Shown: positions 8,144 through 17,077 of the stretch, in pieces
Layout of the letters: each line of letters starts with the position of its first letter
Position numbering within the stretch: the first letter of the stretch is position 1
Assembly: GCF_934525195.1 (NCBI RefSeq)
Contig: NZ_CAKSZA010000004.1
Location: forward strand, 124,001-188,000
From: an uncultured Eubacterium sp.
Lineage (GTDB): Bacteria; Bacillota; Clostridia; Oscillospirales; Acutalibacteraceae
Direction: 5' to 3'
DNA length: 64,000 nt
The notes under the pieces: model-generated
The model's database searches: none
Told to the model about the DNA's origin: nothing
What the model saw: only the letters and a program-made list of their open reading frames with translations
Translations under genes and position numbers: made by a program

Positions 8144-9088
8144 CTATTCTTTATCAATATTATTTTCTGTCAGGTGTTCTTTTAAAATATAAATCGGCCT
8201 GTTTTTAACCTGTTCATAAACCTTAGACATATACTCACCCAAAATTCCAAGGCTCATAAGCTGTAAACCGCCAAGGAACAAAACAAGCACAACGATGGAC
8301 GCATAACCCGGAACATCAACTCCGTAAACAAGTCGTTTGATGATTACCAAAATGAGATAAATCACCGACACAAAAGCCGAGAAAAATCCGACATATGCCG
8401 ACAATTTAAGCGGAAATGACGAAAACGAAATTATGCCCTCAATTGCATACCTAAACAACTTAAAGAAATTCCACTTTGAAGCGCCGTTTTCCCTTACCTG
8501 CACTTCGTACGGAATGAATTTTGTATTGAATCCGACGAAGCCGAATATTCCCTTGGAAAAACGGTGATATTCACCCATAGCGACAACGGCATTAATCATT
8601 TTTCTGTTCATCAATCTAAAATCCGATGCGCCGTTTACAAAATCCACTTCGGACATACGATTTATCATTTTATAAAACGAAGATTTGAAAGCGGACATCA
8701 CCCTATTTTCCTTGCGTTCCGCCTGATACGCAGTGACGCAATCAACAGTATTGTCCTCTTTAATGACATTCATCATCTCAACAACGACTTCGGGTCTTTG
8801 CTGCAAATCGGCGTCAATTATGCACGCAAAATCGCCTCTTGCATTTTTCAGACCTGCATAAATGGCAGCCTCTTTGCCGAAATTTCGGCTGAACGACAAA
8901 ACCTGAACCCTTTGTCCGTCCTTGTCAAAAAGGCTGTGCAATCGTTCAAGTGTTTTATCCGAACTTCCGTCATCAACAAAAACAAACTCATATTCATCAA
9001 TATTATTCTCAAAAGCCGTAACAGTTAGAGAATAAAGCTTTTCCACATTATCTTCCTCGTTGAAGCAAGGAACAACCAAAGATAACAA
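8144..9088 (-). CDS. GtrB-like family 2 glycosyltransferase (polyprenyl-phosphate sugar synthase)
   Basis: A 314-residue GT2 enzyme of the DPM1/GtrB type. Motifs: LVVPCFNEEDNV at the N-terminus, VDDGSSDKT, SRNFGKEAAIYAG, the metal-binding DADLQQRPE, then ENGASKWNF before two C-terminal transmembrane helices (about 228-250 and 262-285). Enzymes of this type transfer a sugar from a nucleotide sugar to undecaprenyl phosphate on the inner face of the membrane. A GtrA flippase usually lies beside such genes; here the only GtrA-like gene is 41 kb away. Start is TTG at 9088 after GGTGG; a strong dedicated promoter lies upstream. Confidence 0.9.
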   Translation of the reverse strand: MLSLVVPCFNEEDNVEKLYSLTVTAFENNIDEYEFVFVDDGSSDKTLERLHSLFDKDGQRVQVLSFSRNFGKEAAIYAGLKNARGDFACIIDADLQQRPEVVVEMMNVIKEDNTVDCVTAYQAERKENRVMSAFKSSFYKMINRMSEVDFVNGASDFRLMNRKMINAVVAMGEYHRFSKGIFGFVGFNTKFIPYEVQVRENGASKWNFFKLFRYAIEGIISFSSFPLKLSAYVGFFSAFVSVIYLILVIIKRLVYGVDVPGYASIVVLVLFLGGLQLMSLGILGEYMSKVYEQVKNRPIYILKEHLTENNIDKE

Positions 9089-9112
9089 AATAACACCACC
9101 TTATAATTATCA

Positions 9113-9141
9113 ATTATATTTGTATTATCAAAAAATGTCAA
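9113..9141 (-). promoter_or_regulatory. Consensus sigma-A promoter of the GT2 gene
   Basis: Perfect TTGACA at 9141-9136 and perfect TATAAT at 9118-9113 on the minus strand, separated by 17 bases. Confidence 0.85.
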
Positions 9142-9148
9142 CACAAAA

Positions 9149-9178
9149 GGGCTGTAAGGTTAAATATACCCACAGCCC
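9149..9178 (-). terminator. Terminator after the PurF-like gene
   Basis: GGGCTGT and ACAGCCC form a 7-bp stem, followed on the minus strand by TTTTGTG. Confidence 0.75.
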
Positions 9179-9209
9179 ATCGTTATTAATATGGTCTATT
9201 AAATTAATT

Positions 9210-10616
9210 TTATTCCTGACCGTCCCAACAATATGTGCAAAGTTTTTCTTTATCAATGCCGACAGCAGAAATCATATCGTCAAGTCTATGATAACGAAGT
9301 GATGTAAAGTGAAGTTGTTTGCAAATTACATCAATCATATTTTGATACTTTTCGCTGTCAGGGTCAACATACTCCTTGATGAGTTCGTCATCAGGTTCTC
9401 TGCCCTCAAGTTCGGTGATGACACGCCTTGTGATAAGGTCCATATCGGAAGTTGAACGAGAGAAGTTGAGATACTTGCATCCATAGAAAAGAGGAGGACA
9501 CGCAGGTCTGATATGTACTTCCTTTGCACCCGATTCAAAAAGATACTCGGTTGTTTCACGAAGCTGTGTGCCACGAACGATTGAGTCGTCAATAAGAAGC
9601 AAGCTCTTGTCCTTAATCAAATCAGGAATAGGGATAAGTTTCATCTTTGCGATGAGATTACGCTTTGTTTGGTTTGGCGGCATAAACGAACGAGGCCAAG
9701 TCGGTGTGTACTTGATGAACGGGCGAGAGTAAGGAATACCCGTTTCGTTTGAATATCCGATTGCATGAGCGATACCGCTGTCAGGAACACCCGCAACAAC
9801 ATCGGGATGAACATTATCTCTTTTTGCGAGTGCCTTACCGCATTTGTAACGCATTTCTTCAACGCTTATGCCCTCATACGAAGCTGACGGATAGCCGTAG
9901 TAAATCCAAAGGAATGTGCATATACGCATTTTTTTGCCGGGTTGGATAAGAGTTTTTACACCGTTTTCATCCATAAACACAACTTCACCCGGACCGAGCT
10001 CCTTATAATTCTTATATCCCAAATTGAGATAAGCAAAGCTCTCGAAAGATGCACAATAGCCGTCCTCTTTTTCGCCGATTGAAATAGGAGTTCTGCCGAG
10101 CATATCTCTTGCGGCATAAATCCCCTTTGGCGTGAGTGCAAGGATAGAAATCGAGCCATCAACGGATTCCTGTGCATATCTGATGCCGTCAATAAAATTC
10201 TCTTTTTGGTTAATCAAAGCGGCAACCAATTCGGTTTGGTTGATTTCGCCGTTGTGCATTTCAAAAAAGTGAGTGTTATTTTTGATAATGTCATCAACAA
10301 GACTGTCGATATTATTAATCTTACCCACGGTAGCAACCGCAAATGTGCCATGATGTGAACGCACAAGAATAGGCTGTGCCTCAAAATCACTGATACAACC
10401 GATACCCATCTGACCGTGCATAGAATTTGATTCTTTTGTAAACTTCGTTCTGAAAGGAGCATTTTCAATATTATGAATTGCCTTGTCGAAGCCTGTTTCT
10501 CTGTCGTAAACTGCCATACCCGCACGGCGAGTGCCGAGGTGAGAATGATAGTCTACGCCGAAAAAGAGGTCAAACACGCAATCGTCTTTTGAAACTGCAC
10601 CGAAAAATCCGCCCAT
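9210..10616 (-). CDS. Amidophosphoribosyltransferase-like protein lacking the N-terminal cysteine
   Basis: A 468-residue protein with the two-domain PurF layout: class II glutamine amidotransferase fold, then a phosphoribosyltransferase domain. The PRPP loop is well kept (LLLIDDSIVRGTQL, around residue 340), as is the GVPDSGIAHAIGYS region. PurF proteins begin after Met with a catalytic Cys (CGIxG or CGVFG); here the start reads MGGFFGAVSKDDC, so Gly occupies that place and glutamine hydrolysis by the usual route is not possible. HSHLGTRRAGMAVYD, normally H-[RL]-G-[QT]-[ER], is kept. The C-terminus has CTYCWDGQE. Such MGGFFG proteins are annotated as PurF in several anaerobes. It may use free ammonia or do something else. 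No purine genes are adjacent. Confidence 0.85.
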   Translation of the reverse strand: MGGFFGAVSKDDCVFDLFFGVDYHSHLGTRRAGMAVYDRETGFDKAIHNIENAPFRTKFTKESNSMHGQMGIGCISDFEAQPILVRSHHGTFAVATVGKINNIDSLVDDIIKNNTHFFEMHNGEINQTELVAALINQKENFIDGIRYAQESVDGSISILALTPKGIYAARDMLGRTPISIGEKEDGYCASFESFAYLNLGYKNYKELGPGEVVFMDENGVKTLIQPGKKMRICTFLWIYYGYPSASYEGISVEEMRYKCGKALAKRDNVHPDVVAGVPDSGIAHAIGYSNETGIPYSRPFIKYTPTWPRSFMPPNQTKRNLIAKMKLIPIPDLIKDKSLLLIDDSIVRGTQLRETTEYLFESGAKEVHIRPACPPLFYGCKYLNFSRSTSDMDLITRRVITELEGREPDDELIKEYVDPDSEKYQNMIDVICKQLHFTSLRYHRLDDMISAVGIDKEKLCTYCWDGQE

Positions 10617-10712
10617 AGTTTTACCTTACAGAGTTGTTCTCTGCTTTCCTCTCTCTAATTTGTCGCAAATATTATAACAAATCACGGGAGCAAAAACAAC
10701 CATATAGGGATA

Positions 10713-11270
10713 TTATTTTACAAATTTTTTCAGTCTGTTTGTAAGAACAGCGGCGAGTGCTATTTTTATCGCATCGGGAATCAAGAACGGAATAACGCAC
10801 CAGCCGAGAATTGTTGCAAGTGAAGCAGGCTCATTTGTTTTTGCATAAACAACGGCAAACCACGCTGTGCCAAAAGCATAGCAAACAAGAATACCCACAA
10901 CCATTGACAAAATAAGCGCCCACAATTTGTTTGTTTTGTCAGAAACAATGCCAACAATAAGCGCTGTGAAAATAAAGCCGATTATGTATCCGCCCGTTGA
11001 ACCGAGAAGAACGCCGAATCCGCTCTTAAATCCTGAAAAAACAGGAACACCGATTGCACCGATGAGGATATAAAGGAGGGTTGAGAGTGTTCCCCTCTTT
11101 GCACCGAACAAACCTGAAATGAGCACCACGCCCATTGTTTGCAATGTAATCGGAACTGTGAGCGGAATTGAAATCCACGAGCAAACCGCAATAATTGCCG
11201 CAGAAAGGCCGATATAAACCATATCGGTTATTTTTGAATTAGTTTTCTTTTTTACTTCTGTCTGTGCCAT
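10713..11270 (-). CDS. bioY: BioY biotin transporter, ECF S-component
   Basis: A 185-residue integral membrane protein with six predicted helices. It carries the BioY blocks IPLTVPITLQTMGVVL, LLYILIGAIGVPVFSGFKSG and GSTGGYIIGF. It binds biotin and works with the shared EcfA/A'/T module encoded elsewhere. The frame can be extended to a TTG at 11309, but ATG 11270 follows GAGG at good distance and gives the usual N-terminus. A BirA operator lies about 75 bases upstream, so biotin-dependent repression is expected. No biotin synthesis genes are seen, consistent with a scavenger. Confidence 0.94.
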   Translation of the reverse strand: MAQTEVKKKTNSKITDMVYIGLSAAIIAVCSWISIPLTVPITLQTMGVVLISGLFGAKRGTLSTLLYILIGAIGVPVFSGFKSGFGVLLGSTGGYIIGFIFTALIVGIVSDKTNKLWALILSMVVGILVCYAFGTAWFAVVYAKTNEPASLATILGWCVIPFLIPDAIKIALAAVLTNRLKKFVK

Positions 11271-11332
11271 AGCCACATACCTCGATATATTATTTTTGAC
11301 TTTCGCCAAATTGATTTATATTTTAACACATA

Positions 11333-11380
11333 ATTCCCGATTGTCAACCTAAAATTTAAAACAGGTTTACAATCGGGAAC
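11333..11380 (-). promoter_or_regulatory. BirA operator controlling bioY
   Basis: On the minus strand TTGTAAACC (11372-11364) and GGTTGACAA (11349-11341) form the inverted halves of a BirA box, separated by 14 bases. The dyad extends outward through CGGGAA/TTCCCG-type flanks (11333-11380), which is more symmetry than the operator needs. It matches the known TTGTAAAC-N-GTTTACAA layout of Firmicutes BirA sites, and its position before bioY supports the call. Confidence 0.85.
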
Positions 11381-11413
11381 ATTCAGAAAACAATTCTATT
11401 AAATTTTACACGA

Positions 11414-13054
11414 TTATATATGCTTTTTAATTTCTTGATTTATCATCTCTCGATTTTCAAGAAGCCACGAAGCATTGTGAGGATATTCGGAAAAAGTGAT
11501 AGGCTCGTCTGTGCCGTTTTCCATAAGTTTTACAACAGCGTCCTTGCCGATTTTTTCTTCCAAAAGTTGAAGCGCACGCATATCCTGCAAGCCGTCATAA
11601 AAGACATTCAATCGAAGTGAATTAAGAGGTTTCAAGTTTTCACCCGGATACACAATGAACGAATCGCCCGAAGCAAAAGCCTTGCCGGCATCTGTGATCT
11701 TGTACGGGTCAATAGCTTTCTTTGAAAGTCGGGTATAGTAGAAATTATATCCCCAATGGAGAAATCCCTTTATGCCGTACTTATAAAGCTGGTAGCCGAT
11801 AATTCTGTTTCTAACGGAAGCGTTTGAGAAAAATCTATTTGAAACATTTTTGCAAGACTGCGCACTGCAATAATAAGTCCAAAGGTCATCAAACTTGCCG
11901 ATGAAATTATTGATGAAATCGGTTGCAGGAATCGGATAACGAATATTGCAAATCTTGGCAAGCGGATATGATGACATAGCATCCATAATTCTATACTCGC
12001 CAAAAAGGTCATATGTAATTTTACTTGCCTTTTTATATGACAAAAGATAGCCAAACGGCGGTTCATCCGAAATGTGAATAAACACATTTTTTTCGAGTTT
12101 TTCCTCTTTCAAAAAGCCTTTGAGTGCTGTTGCAAATTGGCTCAAAAACTGCTTGTATTTATTTGACGAAGCCCTTGTTTCCCAGCCGAAAATCTTTACT
12201 TCCTTGCCGTTTTCCTCTGCCACAATTTTCGGTGCGTGCTTTGCACCCCATTGTGTGAACAAATGCGAAATTTCAAAATATTCAATTCCGCATTCCTTTG
12301 AAATATCTATCCATTTTTTAAGCAAAGAAAGGTCGAAAGCATATTTATTTTTGCCTTGCTTGAACACCTTAACAAGCTGAACAGTCGGTCGCTCCTTGCC
12401 GATTTCAGTATCCAAAGGCGGAGTGAAAACAGGAGTTAAAACGCAGTTCATACCATAATCCGACGCCTTGGTGAGATAATTGCGAAGCGCCTCCCAATAT
12501 TCATCGGAAAACGCTTCAAAATTGTAATAAGTCATCAAGCAATCAGTATGAATCCAGTTGGTATAAATCAAAGTTTGCTTTGGCAAAAGTGCGTCTATAA
12601 CTTCAACCGACACTTCGGACTTACATTCTGCATCATCGGTTTTCAATGTGATTGAAATCTTATGTTCACCTACAGGCAAAACATCATCTTTTGCAGGTGA
12701 AATTTCAATCCAAAACGCATAAGCACCGTCTGTTTCAAAAGTGCAACCGCCGTCAACGGGATAAAGCAAATCAGGATACAAGCCTGCTTCTTTTTTGATG
12801 TAATAATCATCTGCGTTTTTCATTACAGGAAAATCACTTTGAATATTTTTGACAACCGAAACATTCAAAAAGTCATCAATCGGCGACTCAACGCTGATTG
12901 CAACACGCTCATTTTTTGTCAATTTAAACGCAATCTGAAACGACTTCTTTTCATTTTTCAGCATTGAAAACTGCTTCAATTCTACAAGGTTATCTATTGA
13001 CGAATCAACAAAAACCTTTTCAAGAGATGAAACCACTTTAGCATCACTAATCAT
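11414..13054 (-). CDS. DUF4091 domain-containing glycoside hydrolase-like protein
   Basis: A 546-residue protein. Residues 1-150 are a beta-sandwich region (ISPAKDDVLPVGEHKISITL). The middle is a probable TIM barrel with WIHTDCLMTYYNFEAFSDEYW, YFEISHLFTQWGA and FIHISDEPPFGYLLSYKKAS, where the D-E of HISDEP is a plausible catalytic acid. The C-terminal DUF4091 block is clear: LRLNVFYDGLQDMRALQLLEE. DUF4091 proteins occur in polysaccharide-use loci and resemble glycoside hydrolases; the substrate is unknown. No signal peptide is present. Start ATG 13054 follows GGAGTG. It stands alone between the bioY operator and a repeat. Confidence 0.85.
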   Translation of the reverse strand: MISDAKVVSSLEKVFVDSSIDNLVELKQFSMLKNEKKSFQIAFKLTKNERVAISVESPIDDFLNVSVVKNIQSDFPVMKNADDYYIKKEAGLYPDLLYPVDGGCTFETDGAYAFWIEISPAKDDVLPVGEHKISITLKTDDAECKSEVSVEVIDALLPKQTLIYTNWIHTDCLMTYYNFEAFSDEYWEALRNYLTKASDYGMNCVLTPVFTPPLDTEIGKERPTVQLVKVFKQGKNKYAFDLSLLKKWIDISKECGIEYFEISHLFTQWGAKHAPKIVAEENGKEVKIFGWETRASSNKYKQFLSQFATALKGFLKEEKLEKNVFIHISDEPPFGYLLSYKKASKITYDLFGEYRIMDAMSSYPLAKICNIRYPIPATDFINNFIGKFDDLWTYYCSAQSCKNVSNRFFSNASVRNRIIGYQLYKYGIKGFLHWGYNFYYTRLSKKAIDPYKITDAGKAFASGDSFIVYPGENLKPLNSLRLNVFYDGLQDMRALQLLEEKIGKDAVVKLMENGTDEPITFSEYPHNASWLLENREMINQEIKKHI

Positions 13055-13202
13055 TTTAACACTCCAATTAGATTTGTATATTTTATATATTATATAGGAA
13101 AACGAGAGTTATGTAAAGTCATAGTCGATTACTATATAAATATACAAAATTAAAAATCTGAATTATTAAAACAATAACAGGCAGTTAGAAAATCCTAACT
13201 GC

Positions 13203-13429
13203 CTCAGACTGTCGATAAAGCTCCTGAACCACGCCAAAAGATAACTCATTTGCCTCCACTTGAAGCAAGGGGAGGTAGCAACACGAAGTGTTGACGGTGG
13301 GGTTTTAAAAATGCCGTAGGTATCGAACCTACAGCATTTTTGGCGTTTTTCGTTTTTTGCTCAGTCGAGGTACCATCGTACATCTTCCTTCGCAAGAAAA
13401 CGAAATTCAGAAGCTTTCTCAACAGCCTC
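13203..13429 (-). repeat. Dispersed repeat element, copy 1
   Basis: About 227 bp matching the element at 57604-57930 in opposite orientation. Shared blocks are GGCTGTTGAGAAAG at one end, GAATTTCGTTTTCTTGCGAA, an AAAAATGCTGTA/TACGGCATTTTT hairpin, CAACACTTCGTGTTG, an ACCTCCCCTTG segment and CAGGAGCTTTATCGA at the other end. It starts 9 bases after the stop of the LRR gene and probably supplies its terminator. No transposase is encoded; it looks like a MITE or REP-type element. Small ORFs across it are not real. Confidence 0.85.
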
Positions 13430-13437
13430 AAATATTT

Positions 13438-15576
13438 TTATACCTGCTGTCTGTTAACAATGTTGATTTGATTTGAATATACCGTTACGAGGTTGTTTTC
13501 AGCATCGTAATATGAAATATAGCCTCTTGCAGCCCAATTATAAGTTGATGAAAAATTACGCATATTTGCAATGCAAATTCCATTTGATTCGCCAACATTA
13601 AACTTGGCTGCCATCATTTTATTGTTGATAAACAAGGTGAAGTTTGTCGGATCAAAACCTTCTGCATTTTTATAATAAAACAAAATTCCCAACGATTCCA
13701 CATTGCAGTTTTCCGGAATTCCCACGCCCATTATAAACGAGCCTGTTTGTTTGTTATCATCATAATTATAATGCAATTCAAGTGTCAGAACACCTTTTTC
13801 GGCAACAGGAGGAGTCGGAAGTTCTATTCCGTCCTTGTCGTATTCTGCAACAATAGAAACATCTTCACCGGCTTGCAATTTTGCAAGAACTTCCGCTTCA
13901 TCGAACACCCATCTGCCGTTGATATATCCATATCTGTACGGCACTTCGGGAACAAGCTCTGCGATTGATGTCACACTCTGCCATTCATCAACCGTCTTTG
14001 TTACAGTCGATTTCACCCAATTTGTGTATGTTGTGAAAGTGAGTGTTGCAGAATTATTCTTAACAAAAACAGCCTTTAAATCCGTGTTTGCAACGATTTT
14101 GAAAGTATACTTGCTGTCCTTGCTAAAATACAAATTGTTTACAGTATCATACCAACCAACGAACTTGTAGCCGTCATTCGGAACAGCTGTCAAAGTTACT
14201 GTTGTGCCTGATAAGACAGAGGTTTTGCTTTGAACATTTGAATTGTTATCATATTCAACGGTAAATGTTCCGTTCGGTGCGGTTATGCTCAAATTGAGAT
14301 ACGGTTTCAAGTCATACATACTTTCCAACAAACTTGTTGTGAGTGAATCAACTTCTTGTTGGGTGAGGTTTGACAAATCATCAGGGAAACTTTCAAGCTT
14401 ATTCAACAATGCAGTATAGGTATCATCTGAATAATCGTTCCTTGCATACTCTGAAATCATTGTTTTCAAATAATCCAGCGCATCTGTATCAACTGAGAAA
14501 TGAAGTGTAATATTATTTGTCGAAACCCAAGTTTTGAAATCATTTGAAACATTATCATTCCACTGCTTTTCGTTGCCCAAATAATACAAATCTTTTAGCG
14601 ACTTGCAATTTGCAAACGCATTTTTACCGATAGTCTTGATACCTTTTGGAATTGTTACGCTAACCAATCTTGTGCAATAGGTAAACGCATAATTTTCAAT
14701 ATTTGTAACACTTTTTGGAACGACTACATTTGTCAAATTGACACAAGAAGCAAAAGTTGTCGGTTCAATGCTCGTCAAACTATCGGAAAGGGTAGCGCTT
14801 GTTAACGCATTACAATTATAAAAAGCATTTTCCCCAAGCGAAGTAACGGTATTCGGTAACGAAATACTTATCAAAGATTTACATTCGGAAAACGCAGATT
14901 TTCCAATGGTATTCAGACTGTTAGGCAACTCAATGTTCTTTAATACTTTGCAATATCCGAAAGAGTAATTCCCGATTTGTGTTACATTGTCGCCCATTGT
15001 AACATCTGCCAAATTCACACAGTTGTAAAACGCATAACTGCCGATGCTTGTTACACTACTGCCGATTACAGCACTTTTCAACATCGAGCAGTTATCAAAC
15101 GCTCTTACGCCGATACTCGTCACTCTGTCAGGAATTGTTATGTTCAACAAACCCTTGCAATTTTCGAATATATAATCGCCCAAAGTTGTCACGCTGTTTG
15201 GAATATCAACGCTCGATAAACTTGAACAACCTTTAAAAGCACTTTTACCGATTCGTGTTACGCTATCGGGGATAGCTACCTCTGTTAAGCTACTGCAACC
15301 GCTGAACAACTCGTTACCGATTGTTGTTATGCCCGTGCCTATTTTAACAGTTTTTATATCCGCATTTTTATAAAAAGGACTGTTGTTACTATAAGAATAG
15401 TCGTTTATTTCGCCCGAACCAGAAAAAGTGAGCACACCGTTTGTTTTATCAAATGAATATGTCACATCCGCACCGCACTTGCCGTTCGACACACTCGCAC
15501 TTGCTGAAAAACTAAAGCCAAACACAATGGATAAAACCATAGCAAATGAAATAAATACGCTGATAAACTTTTTCAT
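13438..15576 (-). CDS. Secreted BspA-type leucine-rich repeat protein
   Basis: A 712-residue exported protein. A signal peptide covers about 1-27 (MKKFISVFISFAMVLSIVFG, then SASA). From about residue 60 to 340 run around twelve BspA/LRR_5 repeats of 23 residues with the pattern [LI]xx[IV]xIPxSVTxIGxxAFxxC. About 415-500 holds an InlB B-repeat-like domain (PNDGYKFVGWYD...ANTDLKAVF), followed by a beta-rich C-terminal region. No LPxTG or S-layer motif is visible, so attachment is unclear. BspA-like proteins bind host or polymer surfaces in gut and oral bacteria. Own promoter upstream; the repeat element follows. Confidence 0.92.
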   Translation of the reverse strand: MKKFISVFISFAMVLSIVFGFSFSASASVSNGKCGADVTYSFDKTNGVLTFSGSGEINDYSYSNNSPFYKNADIKTVKIGTGITTIGNELFSGCSSLTEVAIPDSVTRIGKSAFKGCSSLSSVDIPNSVTTLGDYIFENCKGLLNITIPDRVTSIGVRAFDNCSMLKSAVIGSSVTSIGSYAFYNCVNLADVTMGDNVTQIGNYSFGYCKVLKNIELPNSLNTIGKSAFSECKSLISISLPNTVTSLGENAFYNCNALTSATLSDSLTSIEPTTFASCVNLTNVVVPKSVTNIENYAFTYCTRLVSVTIPKGIKTIGKNAFANCKSLKDLYYLGNEKQWNDNVSNDFKTWVSTNNITLHFSVDTDALDYLKTMISEYARNDYSDDTYTALLNKLESFPDDLSNLTQQEVDSLTTSLLESMYDLKPYLNLSITAPNGTFTVEYDNNSNVQSKTSVLSGTTVTLTAVPNDGYKFVGWYDTVNNLYFSKDSKYTFKIVANTDLKAVFVKNNSATLTFTTYTNWVKSTVTKTVDEWQSVTSIAELVPEVPYRYGYINGRWVFDEAEVLAKLQAGEDVSIVAEYDKDGIELPTPPVAEKGVLTLELHYNYDDNKQTGSFIMGVGIPENCNVESLGILFYYKNAEGFDPTNFTLFINNKMMAAKFNVGESNGICIANMRNFSSTYNWAARGYISYYDAENNLVTVYSNQINIVNRQQV

Positions 15577-15610
15577 AATACCCTCCTAAATTAGAATTAT
15601 AATTTTTTAC

Positions 15611-15639
15611 ATATTAGCAAACAATGCAAATCAAGTCAA
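15611..15639 (-). promoter_or_regulatory. Sigma-A promoter of the LRR protein gene
   Basis: TTGACT at 15639-15634 and TAATAT at 15616-15611 on the minus strand with 17 bases between; TGC just before the -10 box. Confidence 0.75.
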
Positions 15640-15667
15640 CAGATTTGATGAGTAAAGCACAAAAGGA

Positions 15668-15690
15668 AAGCCACCCAAATTGGGTGGCTT
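15668..15690 (-). terminator. Terminator downstream of the M48 peptidase gene
   Basis: AAGCCACCCA and TGGGTGGCTT form a 10-bp perfect stem with a 3-base loop. The following minus-strand run (TCCTTTTG) is only moderately T-rich. Confidence 0.7.
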
Positions 15691-15722
15691 CATTTTGTGT
15701 CTTTGTACAGCATATTTGATAC

Positions 15723-15771
15723 AATGTGACCACCTGTCCAAAAATGTGACCCTGCACTTGAAAATGTGACC
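15723..15771. repeat. Three 20-bp spaced AATGTGACC iterons, possible IS end remnant
   Basis: AATGTGACC occurs at 15723, 15743 and 15763, exactly 20 bases apart, with related spacers (ACCTGTCCAAA, CTGCACTTGAA). Short repeats at helical spacing are typical of transposase-binding ends of IS21-like elements. No transposase gene is nearby, so a solo end is the simplest reading. The rest of the 15577-15847 gap holds the LRR promoter and a terminator. Confidence 0.5.
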
Positions 15772-15847
15772 ACTTGTATATTACTTTTTGTGTGAGTTTT
15801 AATTAGCTGAATTTTCCAATATAAGATGTAATTATTACATATTTTAT

Positions 15848-16597
15848 TTAACTTAATGATTTAAAATCTTCGCTTTCAACCCATTTTTTACATTCATTTG
15901 CTCTAACAGCATTAAATGGATGAGTTTGATTAACTAATACTAAAAATTCTAATGTTTTATCCCATTTTGATGAATTTATCATTTCTAAATAATCATCTGC
16001 TTGTTTCATAAATAAATCTTTACTTGCAGTAAGATTTAGATCTTTATCATATCCTGCAAAACGCATGCACATTTCAATTATGTTTTTGTCTGTTCCATCA
16101 TACAATGCCGCTGCTCTATCCGCAGATAATTCACTACATCTCTCCCAATGATACAAAGCAACTTGCAAAGGGAGTGATAATACTCCTCCTAATCCAAAAT
16201 AACTTGCTACAGAATTAGCACCACTAATAAGTAAATTAGCGATAGTTGTATATAAAGTATGATGACAAGCAATATGACCACACTCATGAGCAATAACAGT
16301 CGGTAATAATTCCATAGGCATAGTTTCTAACAATCCAGATGTAATAACAATAAACGGTTTTGTATCTCCATAAGTATAAGCATTTGGCACAACATCAAGT
16401 TCAAGATATATTTCAGGAATATCAATACCTAGTTTTTCACAAATCGGAGGTAACATATTATATATTTCGGGCATTTGATTTTCATCAATTCTTATATTAC
16501 TCGAAAGATTAAGAATTCTATATTCCTTTTCATTAAATACTTTAATGAAATTTTTCATTATCGTAGCAAATCCAGGAATAGCTTTTAATGCTTTCAT
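15848..16597 (-). CDS. M48 family zinc metallopeptidase
   Basis: A 249-residue protein with the zincin motif HECGH at residues 104-108 and a third ligand Glu in ERCSELSADRAA (about E156), as in the HtpX/Ste24 M48 group. Between them is a hydrophobic stretch (about 118-145) that could be one or two membrane segments. HPFNAVRANECKKW near the end matches M48 C-terminal blocks. No signal peptide. The gene is visibly richer in A/T at third positions than its neighbours. It follows the zinc-ribbon gene by 12 bases, and the two are probably one unit. The substrate is unknown. Confidence 0.88.
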   Translation of the reverse strand: MKALKAIPGFATIMKNFIKVFNEKEYRILNLSSNIRIDENQMPEIYNMLPPICEKLGIDIPEIYLELDVVPNAYTYGDTKPFIVITSGLLETMPMELLPTVIAHECGHIACHHTLYTTIANLLISGANSVASYFGLGGVLSLPLQVALYHWERCSELSADRAAALYDGTDKNIIEMCMRFAGYDKDLNLTASKDLFMKQADDYLEMINSSKWDKTLEFLVLVNQTHPFNAVRANECKKWVESEDFKSLS

Positions 16598-16609
16598 AGC
16601 TTTTCTATC

Positions 16610-16840
16610 CTATTCATGTATGTAAGGTGTATTATAAAATTCATCTTTTTTCTTTTCATCATTGTCTTTTTCGCCATTTTCATCATTTGATTCATTCAAT
16701 TTGAAACCACAATTGGGACAAAAGTTTGAATCATTTGAAATTTCGGAATTGCAAGCTGGGCAATTCTGTTTACTTTTCTTAACAGTATTTATAGCTCCTT
16801 GTTTAATGTTTTCTAAATTTTCTTTTGAAAAAAGTGCCAT
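16610..16840 (-). CDS. Small zinc-ribbon protein
   Basis: A 76-residue protein. Residues ~26-45 carry the zinc ribbon CPACNSEISNDSNFCPNCGF (CxxC...CxxC). The N-terminus is basic and amphipathic (MALFSKENLENIKQ). The tail is very acidic and Lys-rich (NDENGEKDNDEKKKDEF), probably disordered. Start ATG 16840 follows AGGAG. It sits 12 bases upstream of the M48 peptidase gene on the same strand, so it may recruit substrates for, or regulate, that peptidase. This is inference from order only. Confidence 0.8.
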   Translation of the reverse strand: MALFSKENLENIKQGAINTVKKSKQNCPACNSEISNDSNFCPNCGFKLNESNDENGEKDNDEKKKDEFYNTPYIHE

Positions 16841-17077
16841 TATAACTCCTCCATCTATAAAATCAACTAATAGTTCTATTATAAAGTATTAAATAGCTTT
16901 TTTCAAGAAATAAATATAAGATATCTGTATATTTTCACATAGAACATTAAATTTTCACGGAGTGTAAAAATTAGTTAATTATACTCTAAAAGCTAATATA
17001 AAAACAGTGTTTGTTGATAAGACAAAACATCAACAAACGCTGAAAAGCCTTTATTTACAAGGTTTTAGGCAAAAAAG

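Noticed and set aside
11333..11380. Palindrome as terminator of the DUF4091 gene
   Set aside because: No T-run follows on the minus strand, while the half sites match the BirA box before bioY.
13246..13431. Minus-strand 61-codon frame in the repeat
   Set aside because: It lies wholly in the dispersed repeat, has no ribosome binding site and no counterpart kept open in copy 2.
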